From: Nitrosomonadales bacterium | GTDB taxonomy: Bacteria; Pseudomonadota; Gammaproteobacteria; Burkholderiales; Nitrosomonadaceae | Assembly (NCBI GenBank): GCA_009886095.1 | Contig: VFJL01000056.1 | Span: 1-35,113, forward strand | Length of the DNA stretch: 35,113 bases | Direction of reading: 5' to 3' | In this document: positions 17,401 to 25,180 of the stretch, one piece after another | Numbering within the stretch: the first letter of the stretch is position 1 | Layout: each line of letters begins with the position of its first letter | Position numbers and translations under genes: made by a program | Notes under the pieces: generated by a model | What the model was told of the DNA's origin: nothing | What the model saw: only the letters and a program-made list of their open reading frames with translations | Database searches by the model: none

Positions 17401-17889
17401 GCCGTCAAGTCACTGAAAGAAGGCCGTGAGCCGGATATGCAGCACCCTCTGGGTATTGCCACTGAAATTAATCTGCATGTGCCAGCACTGTTGCCGAGTG
17501 ACTATTGTAACGACATACATGAGCGCTTGGTGCTGTACAAGCGCATGGCCAATTGTACAAATGATGATCAGCTGGATGACATGCAGCGGGAGTTGATTGA
17601 CCGTTTCGGTCTCCTGCCCGATCCGGCCAGAGCGCTGCTGGATTGTCACCGTCTGCGTACCGCTGCCAGACCGCTGGGCATTGTGCGCATAGATGCCAGC
17701 GCCGACAGCGTCCAAGTGCAATTCATTCCTAACCCACCTGTAGATGCAGCCAGGATTATCGCGCTCATCCAGAGCAGTCGCGAATACAAACTCTCCGGCC
17801 CTGATCGCCTGAAAATTCAGGTACAGATTCCGGGCATAGCACAACGGGTAGCGCGAATAAAGAAGCTGCTCAACGAGTTGAGCAGCTAG
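14437..17889 (+). CDS. mfd: Transcription-repair coupling factor Mfd
   Basis: 1150 residues, the standard length. The N-terminal UvrB-like module (residues 1 to about 350) recruits UvrA. The RNA-polymerase-interacting CarD-like domain is near 480-560 (PGDPVVHEQHGIGRYLGLV). The SF2 translocase follows: Walker A GDVGFGKTE (about 631), DEEHRFGV (about 735), TATPIPRTLA (about 762), and in the second lobe TTIIETGIDV and QLRGRVGRS. The C-terminal TRCF regulatory domain closes the protein. It removes RNA polymerase stalled at lesions and calls in nucleotide-excision repair. The last codons form a perfect hairpin (17864-17887). Confidence 0.97.
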   Translation: MQLKLTSPLPGSIIRFSHLDGSSDALALARLAQQVKPIAIIAASALAAQRLLEEIPFFAPELKINLLPDWETLPYDNFSPHHDLISERLATLYQVMSGTCDVLIVPVITALYRLPPREYLAAHTFFLKQGEALNLSALRSQMTLAGYTHVTQVLAPGEYSVRGGLIDLFPMGSPLPYRIDLLDNEIETIRTFDVDTQRSVYPVSEIRLLPAREFPLDDEGRTRFRGNFREKFEGDPSRSSIYKGVSKGVAPAGIEYYLPLFFEHTATLFDYLPQTMPLCLHHDIHPAIESFWQDTQTRYQLLRGDNDRPLLQPRELFLTVEAFYGALKPYPRIEIQSETTAKFGGQDSTTPLPFIQVDRRAVNPVEKLAAFIAMFTTSGGRVLLLAESLGRRELISDYLRQYDLHPIACDNYTQFLVSNQLFMLGVAPLYNGFILPGEKFSFITESELYATHLHGRHEQRDRDSRKTASTDAMLRDLSEIKPGDPVVHEQHGIGRYLGLVSMDLGEGATEFMSLEYDGGDKLYVPVSQLHLIGRYSGASPEAAPLHKLGSGQWDKAKRKAMQQVRDTAAELLNLYAQRATRKGHAFGLKQHDYEAFAEGFGFEETPDQATAIRAVIEDLTSGKPMDRLICGDVGFGKTEVALRATFVAVADGKQVAVLVPTTLLAEQHFQNFSDRFSLIAEQWPVKIAELSRFRSVKEQTQALAGLAKGEIDIVIGTHKLIQKDVRFKNLGLVIIDEEHRFGVRQKEQLKNLRAEVDVLTLTATPIPRTLAMSLEGLRDFSVIATAPQRRLAIKTFVSRFSEGIIREACLRELKRGGQIYFLHNEVDTIQLMCDKLTRLLPEARIYIAHGQMRERELEHVMRDFYQQRFNLLLCTTIIETGIDVSSANTIIINRADKFGLAQLHQLRGRVGRSHHQAYAYLLIPEEEALGAQARKRLDAIQTMEELGAGFYLAMHDLEIRGAGEVLGESQSGEMQEIGFNLYTSMLDAAVKSLKEGREPDMQHPLGIATEINLHVPALLPSDYCNDIHERLVLYKRMANCTNDDQLDDMQRELIDRFGLLPDPARALLDCHRLRTAARPLGIVRIDASADSVQVQFIPNPPVDAARIIALIQSSREYKLSGPDRLKIQVQIPGIAQRVARIKKLLNELSS
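17864..17887. terminator. Perfect 11-bp hairpin at the mfd stop codon, likely bidirectional terminator
   Basis: AGCTGCTCAAC-GA-GTTGAGCAGCT overlaps the mfd TAG. On the plus strand it is followed by AGAAAATTTC, on the minus strand by TCTTTATT. It lies between the convergent mfd and the lipoprotein gene, which are only 40 bp apart. Confidence 0.5.
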
Positions 17890-17929
17890 AAAATTTCAGC
17901 GGTCAACGGAAGATTTGTGCAGGGATTCT

Positions 17930-18535
17930 CTAAGGCTTGTCGTCCACTTGTATTCTGTCGATAAGCCTGCGGGACTGCGCGGCACGATCTATGGCGACGG
18001 CATAATCACCTTTTGCATAGGCTGCCGTAGCAGCATCAAGTAGACGCTGTGCCTGTGCTTGCAGTGTTTGTTCGGACAGCGCGCTGCGGGATGATTTCAG
18101 GTTTTTCATCGCCGTTTCTACTTCCGCGATGGTCGCGGCGGCCCCGGACTGTGTGGGTAGTTGGCGCAGTTGTACTTGGATGCGGCTAGACTGCTTGGTG
18201 GATTCCTGTGACGCCTTGACTGGTTCCCGTTGTCGAATCTGCTGACTACGGATCAGCGCTTCCTTTTCCGCCAGTAATTGCTGCAGGCGTTCGATTTCAC
18301 GCTGCTGTGCCGCGCAAGGGTCGGACGATACGGCTGTAACTGCCGGAACAGAAACAACCGGAACAGGAGTAACCGGGGCTGGGGCCGCTGGGGTTGAGGC
18401 TACCGGGGTCGGGCGCGGGGCCGATTTCAGCAGGTTGCATCCTGTTATGTTGGCACCTAGCAGCACGACTGCCCACATCGCTGAAGTTTTGAGCAAGCTA
18501 CACGATCTGTCTGGACGTATCAACGATCCTGTCAT
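17930..18535 (-). CDS. Predicted lipoprotein with coiled coil, unknown function
   Basis: 201 residues with an exceptionally good ribosome site (GGAGGTGA) just before the ATG. A type II signal peptide ends in lipobox ITGC (Cys about residue 33). Next come a Pro/Ala/Val-rich linker (about 40-68), an Arg/Glu/Gln-rich predicted coiled coil (QQREIERLQQLLAEKEALI, about 77-95), and a C-terminal helical region ending AYAKGDYAVAIDRAAQSRRLI that looks like a single TPR-type hairpin. It probably sits in the periplasm, anchored to the outer membrane. No family recognised. Convergent with mfd. Confidence 0.8.
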   Translation of the reverse strand: MTGSLIRPDRSCSLLKTSAMWAVVLLGANITGCNLLKSAPRPTPVASTPAAPAPVTPVPVVSVPAVTAVSSDPCAAQQREIERLQQLLAEKEALIRSQQIRQREPVKASQESTKQSSRIQVQLRQLPTQSGAAATIAEVETAMKNLKSSRSALSEQTLQAQAQRLLDAATAAYAKGDYAVAIDRAAQSRRLIDRIQVDDKP

Positions 18536-18604
18536 TTCATCACCTCCCGATCTTGATGTCGTTACCCAATATGCATTTTGGCCAATTTTTATATTACCAT
18601 CATG

Positions 18605-19816
18605 CTAAATTCCGACCGGCACCACACGGCTTGCCGCGAGTTTGGCGCGCGCTCTCGCCTCTGCGGTATCCGTGCCGTTTGCCAGCGCCACGCCCATGCG
18701 GCGGCGAATAAACGCTTCCGGTTTGCCAAACAGACGCAGATCACTTTGTGGCACGCGCAGTGCTTCGTCAACTCCCGCGAAAGCAATGCCCTGTTGTTCC
18801 AGTTGCCCGTAGATTACCGCACTTGCCCCCGGTGCACGTAAGGCAATGTTTACCGGCAGGCCGAGTATGGCGCGGGCATGCAGCTCGAATTCGTTCTGTA
18901 CCTGGCTACACATTGTCACCATGCCAGTATCGTGTGGGCGCGGGCTGACTTCGCTGAACCATACTTCATCACCTTTGACGAATAGCTCCACACCGAAGAT
19001 ACCTAAACCACCGAGGTTATTGGTAATCCTTTGGGCAATGTCACGTGTACGCTGCAGCGCCAGCGGCGACATCATTTGTGGCTGCCAGCTTTCCACGTAA
19101 TCGCCATGAATCTGGATATGGCCAATGGGTTCGCAGAAATACGTTTCCACTTCACCTTGTGCGTTCATCGCGCGCACGGTAAGTTGGGTGATTTCGTAGT
19201 CAAAATGAATCAAGCCCTCGACAATCACTCGCCCCTGATTTACCCGGCTGCCGCTGGCGGCATAATTCCACGCTGCTTCCACTTCTGTCACGTGATCAAC
19301 TTTTGATTGACCTTTACCGGAGGAAGACATCACTGGCTTTACCACGCAAGGATAGCCGATGCCACCTGCAATTGCCGCATGCAATTCTTCCAGACTATCG
19401 GCGAAGGCATACGGCGAAGTTGGTAAACCCAGCGTTTCCGCTGCGAGGCAGCGGATACCCTCGCGATGCATGGTGAGCTGCGCGGCGCGCGCAGTAGGGA
19501 TGACGCGCGCCAAGCCCGCCTGCTCAATCTCTATCAGCATACCAGTCGCGATCGCCTCGATCTCCGGAACGATGAGGTGTGGTCGCTCACGTTCGACCAG
19601 CTCACGTAGTGCCGCGCCATCAGCCATGTTGATCACATGTGCGCGGTGCGCCACCTGATGCCCCGGCGCATTGGGGTAGCGATCTACAGCGATGGTTTCC
19701 ACCCCAAGGCGTTGCAATGCGATGATGACTTCCTTGCCAAGTTCACCGCTGCCCAGCAGCATGACTCTAGTGGCAGAAGGGCTGAGTGGTGTGCCGATGA
19801 TCAGTGGTCTATGCAT
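18605..19816 (-). CDS. purT: Formate-dependent phosphoribosylglycinamide formyltransferase PurT
   Basis: 403 residues, ATP-grasp superfamily. It makes formyl-GAR from GAR, formate and ATP in purine synthesis, independently of the folate-using PurN. Visible features: N-terminal [13 protein letters not shown] and [27 protein letters not shown]-grasp loop [14 protein letters not shown], the metal-binding [22 protein letters not shown], and a C-terminal [18 protein letters not shown]. Length is right for the family. It is monocistronic in appearance and separated from the next gene upstream by paired hairpins. Confidence 0.96.
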   Translation of the reverse strand: MHRPLIIGTPLSPSATRVMLLGSGELGKEVIIALQRLGVETIAVDRYPNAPGHQVAHRAHVINMADGAALRELVERERPHLIVPEIEAIATGMLIEIEQAGLARVIPTARAAQLTMHREGIRCLAAETLGLPTSPYAFADSLEELHAAIAGGIGYPCVVKPVMSSSGKGQSKVDHVTEVEAAWNYAASGSRVNQGRVIVEGLIHFDYEITQLTVRAMNAQGEVETYFCEPIGHIQIHGDYVESWQPQMMSPLALQRTRDIAQRITNNLGGLGIFGVELFVKGDEVWFSEVSPRPHDTGMVTMCSQVQNEFELHARAILGLPVNIALRAPGASAVIYGQLEQQGIAFAGVDEALRVPQSDLRLFGKPEAFIRRRMGVALANGTDTAEARARAKLAASRVVPVGI

Positions 19817-19858
19817 GGCTTATTACGAAATAATAGTCGTGGAAGATTCAAATATTAC

Positions 19859-19910
19859 CCTGATACTCAGCAGAGTATCAGGTGCCTGCATTGACATATG
19901 CTAATGCAGG
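19859..19910. repeat. Two adjacent perfect hairpins between purT and the lipoprotein gene
   Basis: First hairpin: CCTGATACTC-AGCA-GAGTATCAGG (19859-19882, 10-bp stem). Second: CCTGCATT with loop 19893-19902 and AATGCAGG (19885-19910, 8-bp stem). They lie just downstream of the minus-strand lipoprotein gene and upstream of purT. They could terminate the former or form a purT leader structure. No long T-run follows either. Confidence 0.5.
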
Positions 19911-19968
19911 ATCTCACTCCAAGTTTCCTTTGAAACCAGATGCCTTTAGCAACCCTGGAAAGAATGGG

Positions 19969-21174
19969 TTATTTGGCGATGGTAATACCTGGCACGCCAG
20001 TGCGCGGCATGTCAGTGACGGTCATTTGAAACAAGAGGTGCAACAACTGAAAAGCATCCCGGTTCCAGCGGGCGAGTGGCCCCGTGGTGTTTACTGCGTA
20101 GTACTGGCCTTGTGAGCGGATCGAGAGGTCGGCTTTCGGGGAGGGCGAGTCCGATACGACCAGTTCCATCGTGAGGTCAGGGTTTTCGTTTCCGCGGATG
20201 GGTGGGGTTCGCGGGTCTTTTTCGACGTGAAACTCCGGCTCTTTGCCGATAGCTTTTCCGAGGAAACCGAGAATCGAGTGGAAGCTCCTGAGCCGGAAAG
20301 CCCCTCTCATAGGCCATTCCCCACCGTAACTGCCGGGGCGGATATCGAAGGCAACATCGCTAGTATTCCAGTCTCCCATCAGGTCGTTCAACTGTGCACG
20401 TTCTTCGGAGGATAGCGTATTGGGATCATAGTTGGTGATGAGTATCGGTCCGGGTACTTGTTTGCGGAGCGTATAGGTATTGTCCTGCTGGTTGTAGGAC
20501 ACAACAAATTCTTTCTGCAGGGCTTGAAAGCCTTCCGTTGCAATCGAGCTGGCGGGAATGGTCCAGGTGCTTATGAGGGGCAGTGGTTCGGCGTAGAGCT
20601 CGTTTTGATCCTGAATGGCTGAAAGGTGCAATACCACGCGACGAAACATTTCATAACTGGGCCGATCCGAGGGGCTGTTGCGATAGGCGCTCCGATGTTC
20701 AGTGTGCTGCAGACGCACTTCCTGCGCCATCAACCGCAATAAGAGGTCGACATCAAAGCGTTGACGCAGCAGCAAGGTAAACTTGTTTTGCTGAAACGGC
20801 GTGAGGAGCCGTTTGGTGAATTCTTCCCCTTCTATCGGGACGATGCTGATGGTGGGGTTTTCCGAAACGCTCCCGCCAAATATCGGCATCATTGTCGCCC
20901 CGGCGAGTCCTCCCAGCGCGGGCATGGCCCCCGCATTTACGTGAAAATTGAAGGTGGCTGCGATATTCGAAACCCCGGTGAAATGAATGGGCTGACGGTG
21001 ATGGGCGCGGACGATATTGATCAGCAGCTGTTGGGATCCGGCGTCGGTGACGGCTTCGTCATAAGCTATGACTGCCCGGTTGAGCGCCATGGGAGATACG
21101 CAACCGGAGAGCATGAGCAGTGCCAGGAGACATAACAGTGCGCGCAGTGAACATAGAGGATGAAGGGTATTCAT
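19969..21174 (-). CDS. Conserved hypothetical lipoprotein
   Basis: 401 residues from ATG 21174, supported by GAGGA eight bases upstream; an in-frame ATG at 21189 lacks this. The signal peptide is followed by lipobox LSGC. The N-terminal mature part begins NRAVIAYDEAVTDAGSQQLL and IVRAHHRQPIHFTGVSNI, then a Gly/Ala/Met-rich segment (PALGGLAGATMMPIFGG), and a charged C-terminal domain ending in MTVTDMPRTGVPGITIAK. I recognise this only as a conserved hypothetical of proteobacteria with no assigned role. It is flanked by a 450-bp gene-free stretch upstream, so probably has its own promoter. Confidence 0.8.
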   Translation of the reverse strand: MNTLHPLCSLRALLCLLALLMLSGCVSPMALNRAVIAYDEAVTDAGSQQLLINIVRAHHRQPIHFTGVSNIAATFNFHVNAGAMPALGGLAGATMMPIFGGSVSENPTISIVPIEGEEFTKRLLTPFQQNKFTLLLRQRFDVDLLLRLMAQEVRLQHTEHRSAYRNSPSDRPSYEMFRRVVLHLSAIQDQNELYAEPLPLISTWTIPASSIATEGFQALQKEFVVSYNQQDNTYTLRKQVPGPILITNYDPNTLSSEERAQLNDLMGDWNTSDVAFDIRPGSYGGEWPMRGAFRLRSFHSILGFLGKAIGKEPEFHVEKDPRTPPIRGNENPDLTMELVVSDSPSPKADLSIRSQGQYYAVNTTGPLARWNRDAFQLLHLLFQMTVTDMPRTGVPGITIAK

Positions 21175-21631
21175 GTGCCATATCCTCATTTGGGTGAGTC
21201 GAGCGGAATGGTGATTATTGGTGCACCTAAGTGGCTCATGTTCTATTTCACCACAACTTCGCTACAAATCCTGGTGGTCAGTGGTGGCAGTTTTGAGTGG
21301 GGTGCTTCTGTCAAGTCTATGATTTTCAGAATCGTAGCATAAATGCATGGCTCAATCGAGGAATGAGATTCAGGATATTAGATTCAGGAATGAGATTCTG
21401 CTGGTGGAAGGCATTTACTCCGGGAAGTTTCTTGTGGCGCCATGATTTTGTGAGCCACGCTGGTGAGTTGATATGGAAGTGAGCAAACATTGCTGGCAAA
21501 ATATGGGCTGGCAAGAAATACTAACCCCCCTCCGCTGACATTATGCTTCACATTGGGCCGCGTGGTATCAGTACAGCTCTACCCAAGGCAATTTGAGAGG
21601 CCTCAAGTTTGATAATAAATTGGAATAGCTT
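21175..21631. other. 457-bp intergenic stretch with a short direct repeat
   Basis: No supported gene. AGGAATGAGATTC occurs twice, at 21359-21371 and 21386-21398 (27-bp period). The region separates the divergently transcribed lipoprotein gene and serB and presumably carries both promoters; I could not pick a convincing -35/-10 pair. Confidence 0.4.
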
Positions 21632-22462
21632 ATGAACCTCATCATCCAGGGCGTCGAGATCGAAACCAACGACTTGAGGGAACTGGCAAAACTCTCCGGT
21701 GCCAGCCAGATCGAGCGTATTACCGGTCAAGCTTTTCGACTGAAAGATGCGAGCCGACGGGAGGATGTGCCGGAATATTGCGCCAACGTCAGGCTAGATT
21801 TTGCTTTTGTGGCGCAGACTGTGCAGCTTGCCGATTTTGGTCTAGTGGCGATGGATATGGATTCAACCCTCGTTGCCATCGAGTCCATCGATGAAATCGC
21901 CGATCTGCACGGCGTCAAGCTGCAGGTCGCGGAAATTACCGCCAGTACCATGCGCGGTGAAATTGATTTTGCCGAAAGTCTCACGCGCCGCATGGCATTG
22001 CTGCAAGGTCTGGATCAGGAAGCGCTGCACCGGGTCTATGCTGAGCGGCTGCAACTCAATCCCGGCGCGGAAAAAATGTTGCGACGGCTACAAGCAGCGG
22101 GCATCAGAACGCTGCTTGTTTCGGGTGGCTTTACATTTTTCACCGACAGGTTAAAAGCGAGGCTGGGACTGGATTATGCCGCTGCCAATACGCTGGAGAT
22201 CGTGGATGGAAAACTCACCGGCAAAGTATTGGGAGAAATCATCGGCGCACAGGGAAAAGCCGATGTGCTGAAACGTGTGCGCGACGAACTGGGATTGAGG
22301 CGGGAGCAGGTGATCGCCATCGGCGATGGCGCCAACGACCTGCAAATGCTGGCAGAAGCCGGAGTCAGCATCGCCTATCACGCCAAACCCATCGTGCAGG
22401 AAAAAGCTACTTATGCTATCAACCATGTTGGCCTGGACGGGGTACTCAACCTGTTCAACTAA
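21632..22462 (+). CDS. serB: Phosphoserine phosphatase SerB
   Basis: 276 residues. It catalyses the last step of serine synthesis, hydrolysing phosphoserine. HAD-superfamily motifs: I, MDMDSTLVAIESIDEIAD (about residues 74-91, nucleophile Asp); II, LLVSGGFTFFTDRL; III, Lys in GAQGKADVLKRV; IV, AIGDGANDLQML. The N-terminal ~70 residues form a small regulatory-type domain shorter than in E. coli SerB. Convergent with the BNR-A gene; a nested palindrome lies in the gap. Confidence 0.95.
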   Translation: MNLIIQGVEIETNDLRELAKLSGASQIERITGQAFRLKDASRREDVPEYCANVRLDFAFVAQTVQLADFGLVAMDMDSTLVAIESIDEIADLHGVKLQVAEITASTMRGEIDFAESLTRRMALLQGLDQEALHRVYAERLQLNPGAEKMLRRLQAAGIRTLLVSGGFTFFTDRLKARLGLDYAAANTLEIVDGKLTGKVLGEIIGAQGKADVLKRVRDELGLRREQVIAIGDGANDLQMLAEAGVSIAYHAKPIVQEKATYAINHVGLDGVLNLFN

Positions 22463-22560
22463 CCCTGGAAAAATTGGACCGCAGGGAATGCTGTCTCTCT
22501 GCAATACGCTCCCGCTTCGCTGTCAAAGGAGTTTCTGCATAGGAGTAGCGGCGCCATCCG

Positions 22561-22612
22561 GTTTAATTCCCCGCCCCTTGGGACGGGGTACTTTGTTCCA
22601 GGGGAATTAAAC
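22561..22612. repeat. Nested palindrome overlapping the 3' end of the BNR-A gene
   Basis: GTTTAATTCCCC (22561-22572) is perfectly inverted as GGGGAATTAAAC (22601-22612), and an inner CCCCG ... CGGGG pair nests inside. It includes the stop codon and final ~15 codons of BNR-A. It may be a REP-like element or a transcription terminator for the convergent serB/BNR-A pair; there is no T-run. Confidence 0.6.
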
Positions 22613-23873
22613 GATAACCTTCATTCTTGCTGTTCCACGATACGAAAACACCTTGGGTGCTGCTTAATAAAAATGGAAAATCGGCCCTACTCGCGCTTTC
22701 GGCAATGGACTTGGCCGGCAACCAAGTCTGGCCACCATCGGTTGACTGCATTACCAGAAGCTGTATTTTGGCGCCGTCATACTCGGTCCAAGTCAGGATG
22801 ACATGCTTCCCCCGAGCCATGATGTCAGGATGGCTGGACATTTTTTCCAGTGTGCCGAACGGCAGCGGATCTGAAAAACTCTGTCCCCGATCGGATGAAT
22901 AGGCATAGAACAAACCTTGACGGACACTGCCTTGCGTAAACCAGGCAATATGATGACGATTATCGTCACTAATAGAAATTGCCGGCCCATGTTCAGGACA
23001 GCCTTTGATCTCCCATTGGTCAAAGGTGATGCGCCACGATGGCGCTTCCTTACCATCAGCTCGGGTTCTGAGCAGACCATGATCACGAATGCTGCCTGGA
23101 TAAATGAAGCGCGCGAACAAAACAGGCTGGCCACTGTTATCAACAGCGGCAGCTATACGGCAGCATTCACAAAGGGTGTCAGAGAGCTTCCGATTGGTGA
23201 AATCAAGATTGCTTTGGCCGCCAGCAGTCGTGTAATAAATCGCATTCCCTGGTTGCCTCCAGTCAGTACGGTCGCGTTCGTCAAGCCAGAAGATATGAGC
23301 CTGATCGGACGAGTCTAGAACCAATCGGCCCTGAAAAGAATTCGCTTCAGCTGCTTTGTCGCTTAAGGGTTTGGGCGTTGAAAAGCTACGGCCATTATCG
23401 GTAGAGGTACTGAAGTATAGGGCTATTGGTTGAGTACCTTCAGCTGCATAGATGACGGAGACCCGGCCAGAACGATCCACAGCGATGCCGGGCCGATTCT
23501 CCCCGCTCACTTTGATGCGCTGTGACTCTCTGTTGATACGTACAGGTGCACTGAAGGTCTTGCCCAGATCGGTTGAATAATCAACATATACATGCGATTT
23601 TTCCGGCACGACCCGCCATAAGCGGCCATCTGGACCAAAAGCAGCAGTGACGAACAGACCACCGCCTGCAGGATAGTGTTTGTAATCGGTTGTTCCGGCC
23701 TTTGGATGATAGCCATAGCTGGCAGTGCTTAATACCATGGCGCTGAGCAGCAACAGGTAGCTGAGCAGTCGACTACTGTTCAGCGAGCGATGCTCAACAA
23801 ATCCCTTTGCAGTTTTTTTGCTATTGATGCAAACGGTTTTCTCTGTAATTGGGTAATCAGGCAAAGTTATCAT
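22563..23873 (-). CDS. Exported Asp-box (BNR) propeller protein with CxCC motif (BNR-A)
   Basis: 436 residues from ATG 23873, 50 bp after the beta-barrel gene; more upstream starts would overlap that gene and spoil the signal sequence. After a long basic N-region, a signal peptide (SYLLLLSAMVLSTASYG) exports it. Four Asp-boxes are visible: STDLGKTF, STDNGRSF, SSDRGQSF, STDGGQTW. These indicate a sialidase-like six-bladed propeller, but no FRIP motif is seen, so sialidase activity is unlikely. CECC at about residues 235-238 and, 53 residues later, WEIKGCPEHG are shared with the two other BNR proteins in this window. Probable function: metal or redox-related periplasmic or surface protein (inference). 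Confidence 0.8.
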   Translation of the reverse strand: MITLPDYPITEKTVCINSKKTAKGFVEHRSLNSSRLLSYLLLLSAMVLSTASYGYHPKAGTTDYKHYPAGGGLFVTAAFGPDGRLWRVVPEKSHVYVDYSTDLGKTFSAPVRINRESQRIKVSGENRPGIAVDRSGRVSVIYAAEGTQPIALYFSTSTDNGRSFSTPKPLSDKAAEANSFQGRLVLDSSDQAHIFWLDERDRTDWRQPGNAIYYTTAGGQSNLDFTNRKLSDTLCECCRIAAAVDNSGQPVLFARFIYPGSIRDHGLLRTRADGKEAPSWRITFDQWEIKGCPEHGPAISISDDNRHHIAWFTQGSVRQGLFYAYSSDRGQSFSDPLPFGTLEKMSSHPDIMARGKHVILTWTEYDGAKIQLLVMQSTDGGQTWLPAKSIAESASRADFPFLLSSTQGVFVSWNSKNEGYRLIPLEQSTPSQGAGN

Positions 23874-23923
23874 ACAAGCCAGTCTACGGAATCTGCAAGG
23901 GTGCAATCGCTGCGTAAAAGGTG

Positions 23924-24940
23924 CTAGAACGCGACGACGAAACGGTAAGTGATTCGATAATCCGGTGGTGTCTGATAGCCGCTGATGTCCTTGACTATCG
24001 GTGTGCCAATTGACAAGGCAGTATTCCACATTTTGCCACCAGAGTATCTGATGCCAGGCGAGACATACACGATATTGCTGCCAGAGTTCGAATCAGTGAT
24101 GCCAGCCGTTCTCTGACGATCCTGCCATGTGCCGTTTAGTTCCAGAACACCCGTCCACGGTGAATTGTTGCTACCGGCGAAGAGGTTATTTCTAGCCATG
24201 CCAACAAAGGCATAGGAAAGCGCAGCATTGTAATCAAAAAGATCGCCGAGGTCGGTTTTTTGCGCCCCTTTGGTTGCTACTGTATAGAGGATGCTGCTAT
24301 CAAACGAGATCTTTCCCATGGCGCGAGTGTAGGAGAAACCGACAGCAGGATTCCATGCGCCACCGCTGGGTTGAGCATGTGTTTCAAGTCTTTCACGTTC
24401 ACCGTCGTGGCTTAGGCCTTGGACGTGGGTTGCGCCTGAAGCGGTTTTGAGAGCTACGACTAGCGATAAATGGTTTAAATTGTCGGCGGTTTTGAAAAAA
24501 CGATATTGACTGAACAGGGAGACGCCGCCAAACCCAGCCGGATTACCCATTCTAATGACCTCATCACCATGCTCACTCGGTGAACGCAGACCGTCACGCA
24601 GCACACCGGCAAAACGGATGCCCAGCGTCAAGTTGTCGGTCACACCATAGGCCGCAAATGTCGATGGTACTAAAAGAGATTTCACACTGTGAACATCACC
24701 ATAGGTATTGCCCAGATCAAGTAATTTGGCGTCCGACGCACTGTCAAAACGGGTAAATTGGGTGATTACACCGCCGGCCCACATGCTCTTGGGAAGCGTT
24801 ACGCCGGTTTGAGTGATAATCGGAGACGCGGTGCCAATACCGAAGCCCAGAGAGCCGTGATCAGCTAGAGCTGCGTTATTGTGAACGGCGAATGCCGATG
24901 CTAAAAATACCACCAAGGGTATTTTTTTTGACAGATTCAT
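23924..24940 (-). CDS. Outer-membrane beta-barrel protein (Phenol_MetA_deg-like 'transporter' family)
   Basis: 338 residues from ATG 24940 (MNLSKK); the longer frame upstream has no export signal. The signal peptide ends NAALA|DHG. Alternating amphipathic strands run through the protein, with glycine/aromatic repeats such as VSPGIRYSGGKMWNTALSIG, and it ends in PDYRITYRFVVAF with a C-terminal Phe, the Bam-recognition signature of outer-membrane barrels. It resembles proteins annotated as 'transporter' in PF13557. First gene of the P1 unit, followed by BNR-A after 50 bp. Substrate unknown. Confidence 0.75.
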   Translation of the reverse strand: MNLSKKIPLVVFLASAFAVHNNAALADHGSLGFGIGTASPIITQTGVTLPKSMWAGGVITQFTRFDSASDAKLLDLGNTYGDVHSVKSLLVPSTFAAYGVTDNLTLGIRFAGVLRDGLRSPSEHGDEVIRMGNPAGFGGVSLFSQYRFFKTADNLNHLSLVVALKTASGATHVQGLSHDGERERLETHAQPSGGAWNPAVGFSYTRAMGKISFDSSILYTVATKGAQKTDLGDLFDYNAALSYAFVGMARNNLFAGSNNSPWTGVLELNGTWQDRQRTAGITDSNSGSNIVYVSPGIRYSGGKMWNTALSIGTPIVKDISGYQTPPDYRITYRFVVAF

Positions 24941-25055
24941 AACTGATCCTGATAATTTATGACACTGGGAAGTCAAGCACTCATTAAATGAGTACCTATA
25001 AATCCGGATTGTTTGCGCATATTTATGAATCACGGCACAAGTCAGCACTCACATT

Positions 25056-25080
25056 GGCGGCGTCATTAAATAACGCCGCC
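25056..25080 (-). promoter_or_regulatory. 5'-end stem-loop of the beta-barrel mRNA
   Basis: GGCGGCGT (25056-25063) pairs perfectly with ACGCCGCC (25073-25080). Counting from the -10 box at 25083-25088, the predicted transcript begins inside or at this stem, so the mRNA would start with a GC-rich hairpin, which could protect it from 5' decay or serve regulation. Confidence 0.5.
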
Positions 25081-25082
25081 AG

Positions 25083-25127
25083 AGATTAACCCAATTCAAC
25101 AAACGTGGGAATGCGACAAATTGTCGC
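25083..25127 (-). promoter_or_regulatory. Promoter P1 of the shared regulon (beta-barrel + BNR-A)
   Basis: In gene orientation: perfect palindrome GCGACAA-T-TTGTCGC (25113-25127), then ATTCCC (25107-25112), 18 bp, and -10 TAATCT (25083-25088). Only one copy of the 15-mer is recognisable here. The palindrome centre would lie near -44, a class II activator position. Confidence 0.75.
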
Positions 25128-25180
25128 ACCCCCAGGTCAGGATTCTATTTCACTAATTCGCGGGATCAGAGGCAGGAGCC

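Noticed and set aside
24941-25048. N-terminal extension of the beta-barrel protein
   Set aside because: It would place the signal peptide about 36 residues inside the protein; MNLSKK at 24940 gives a normal signal sequence.
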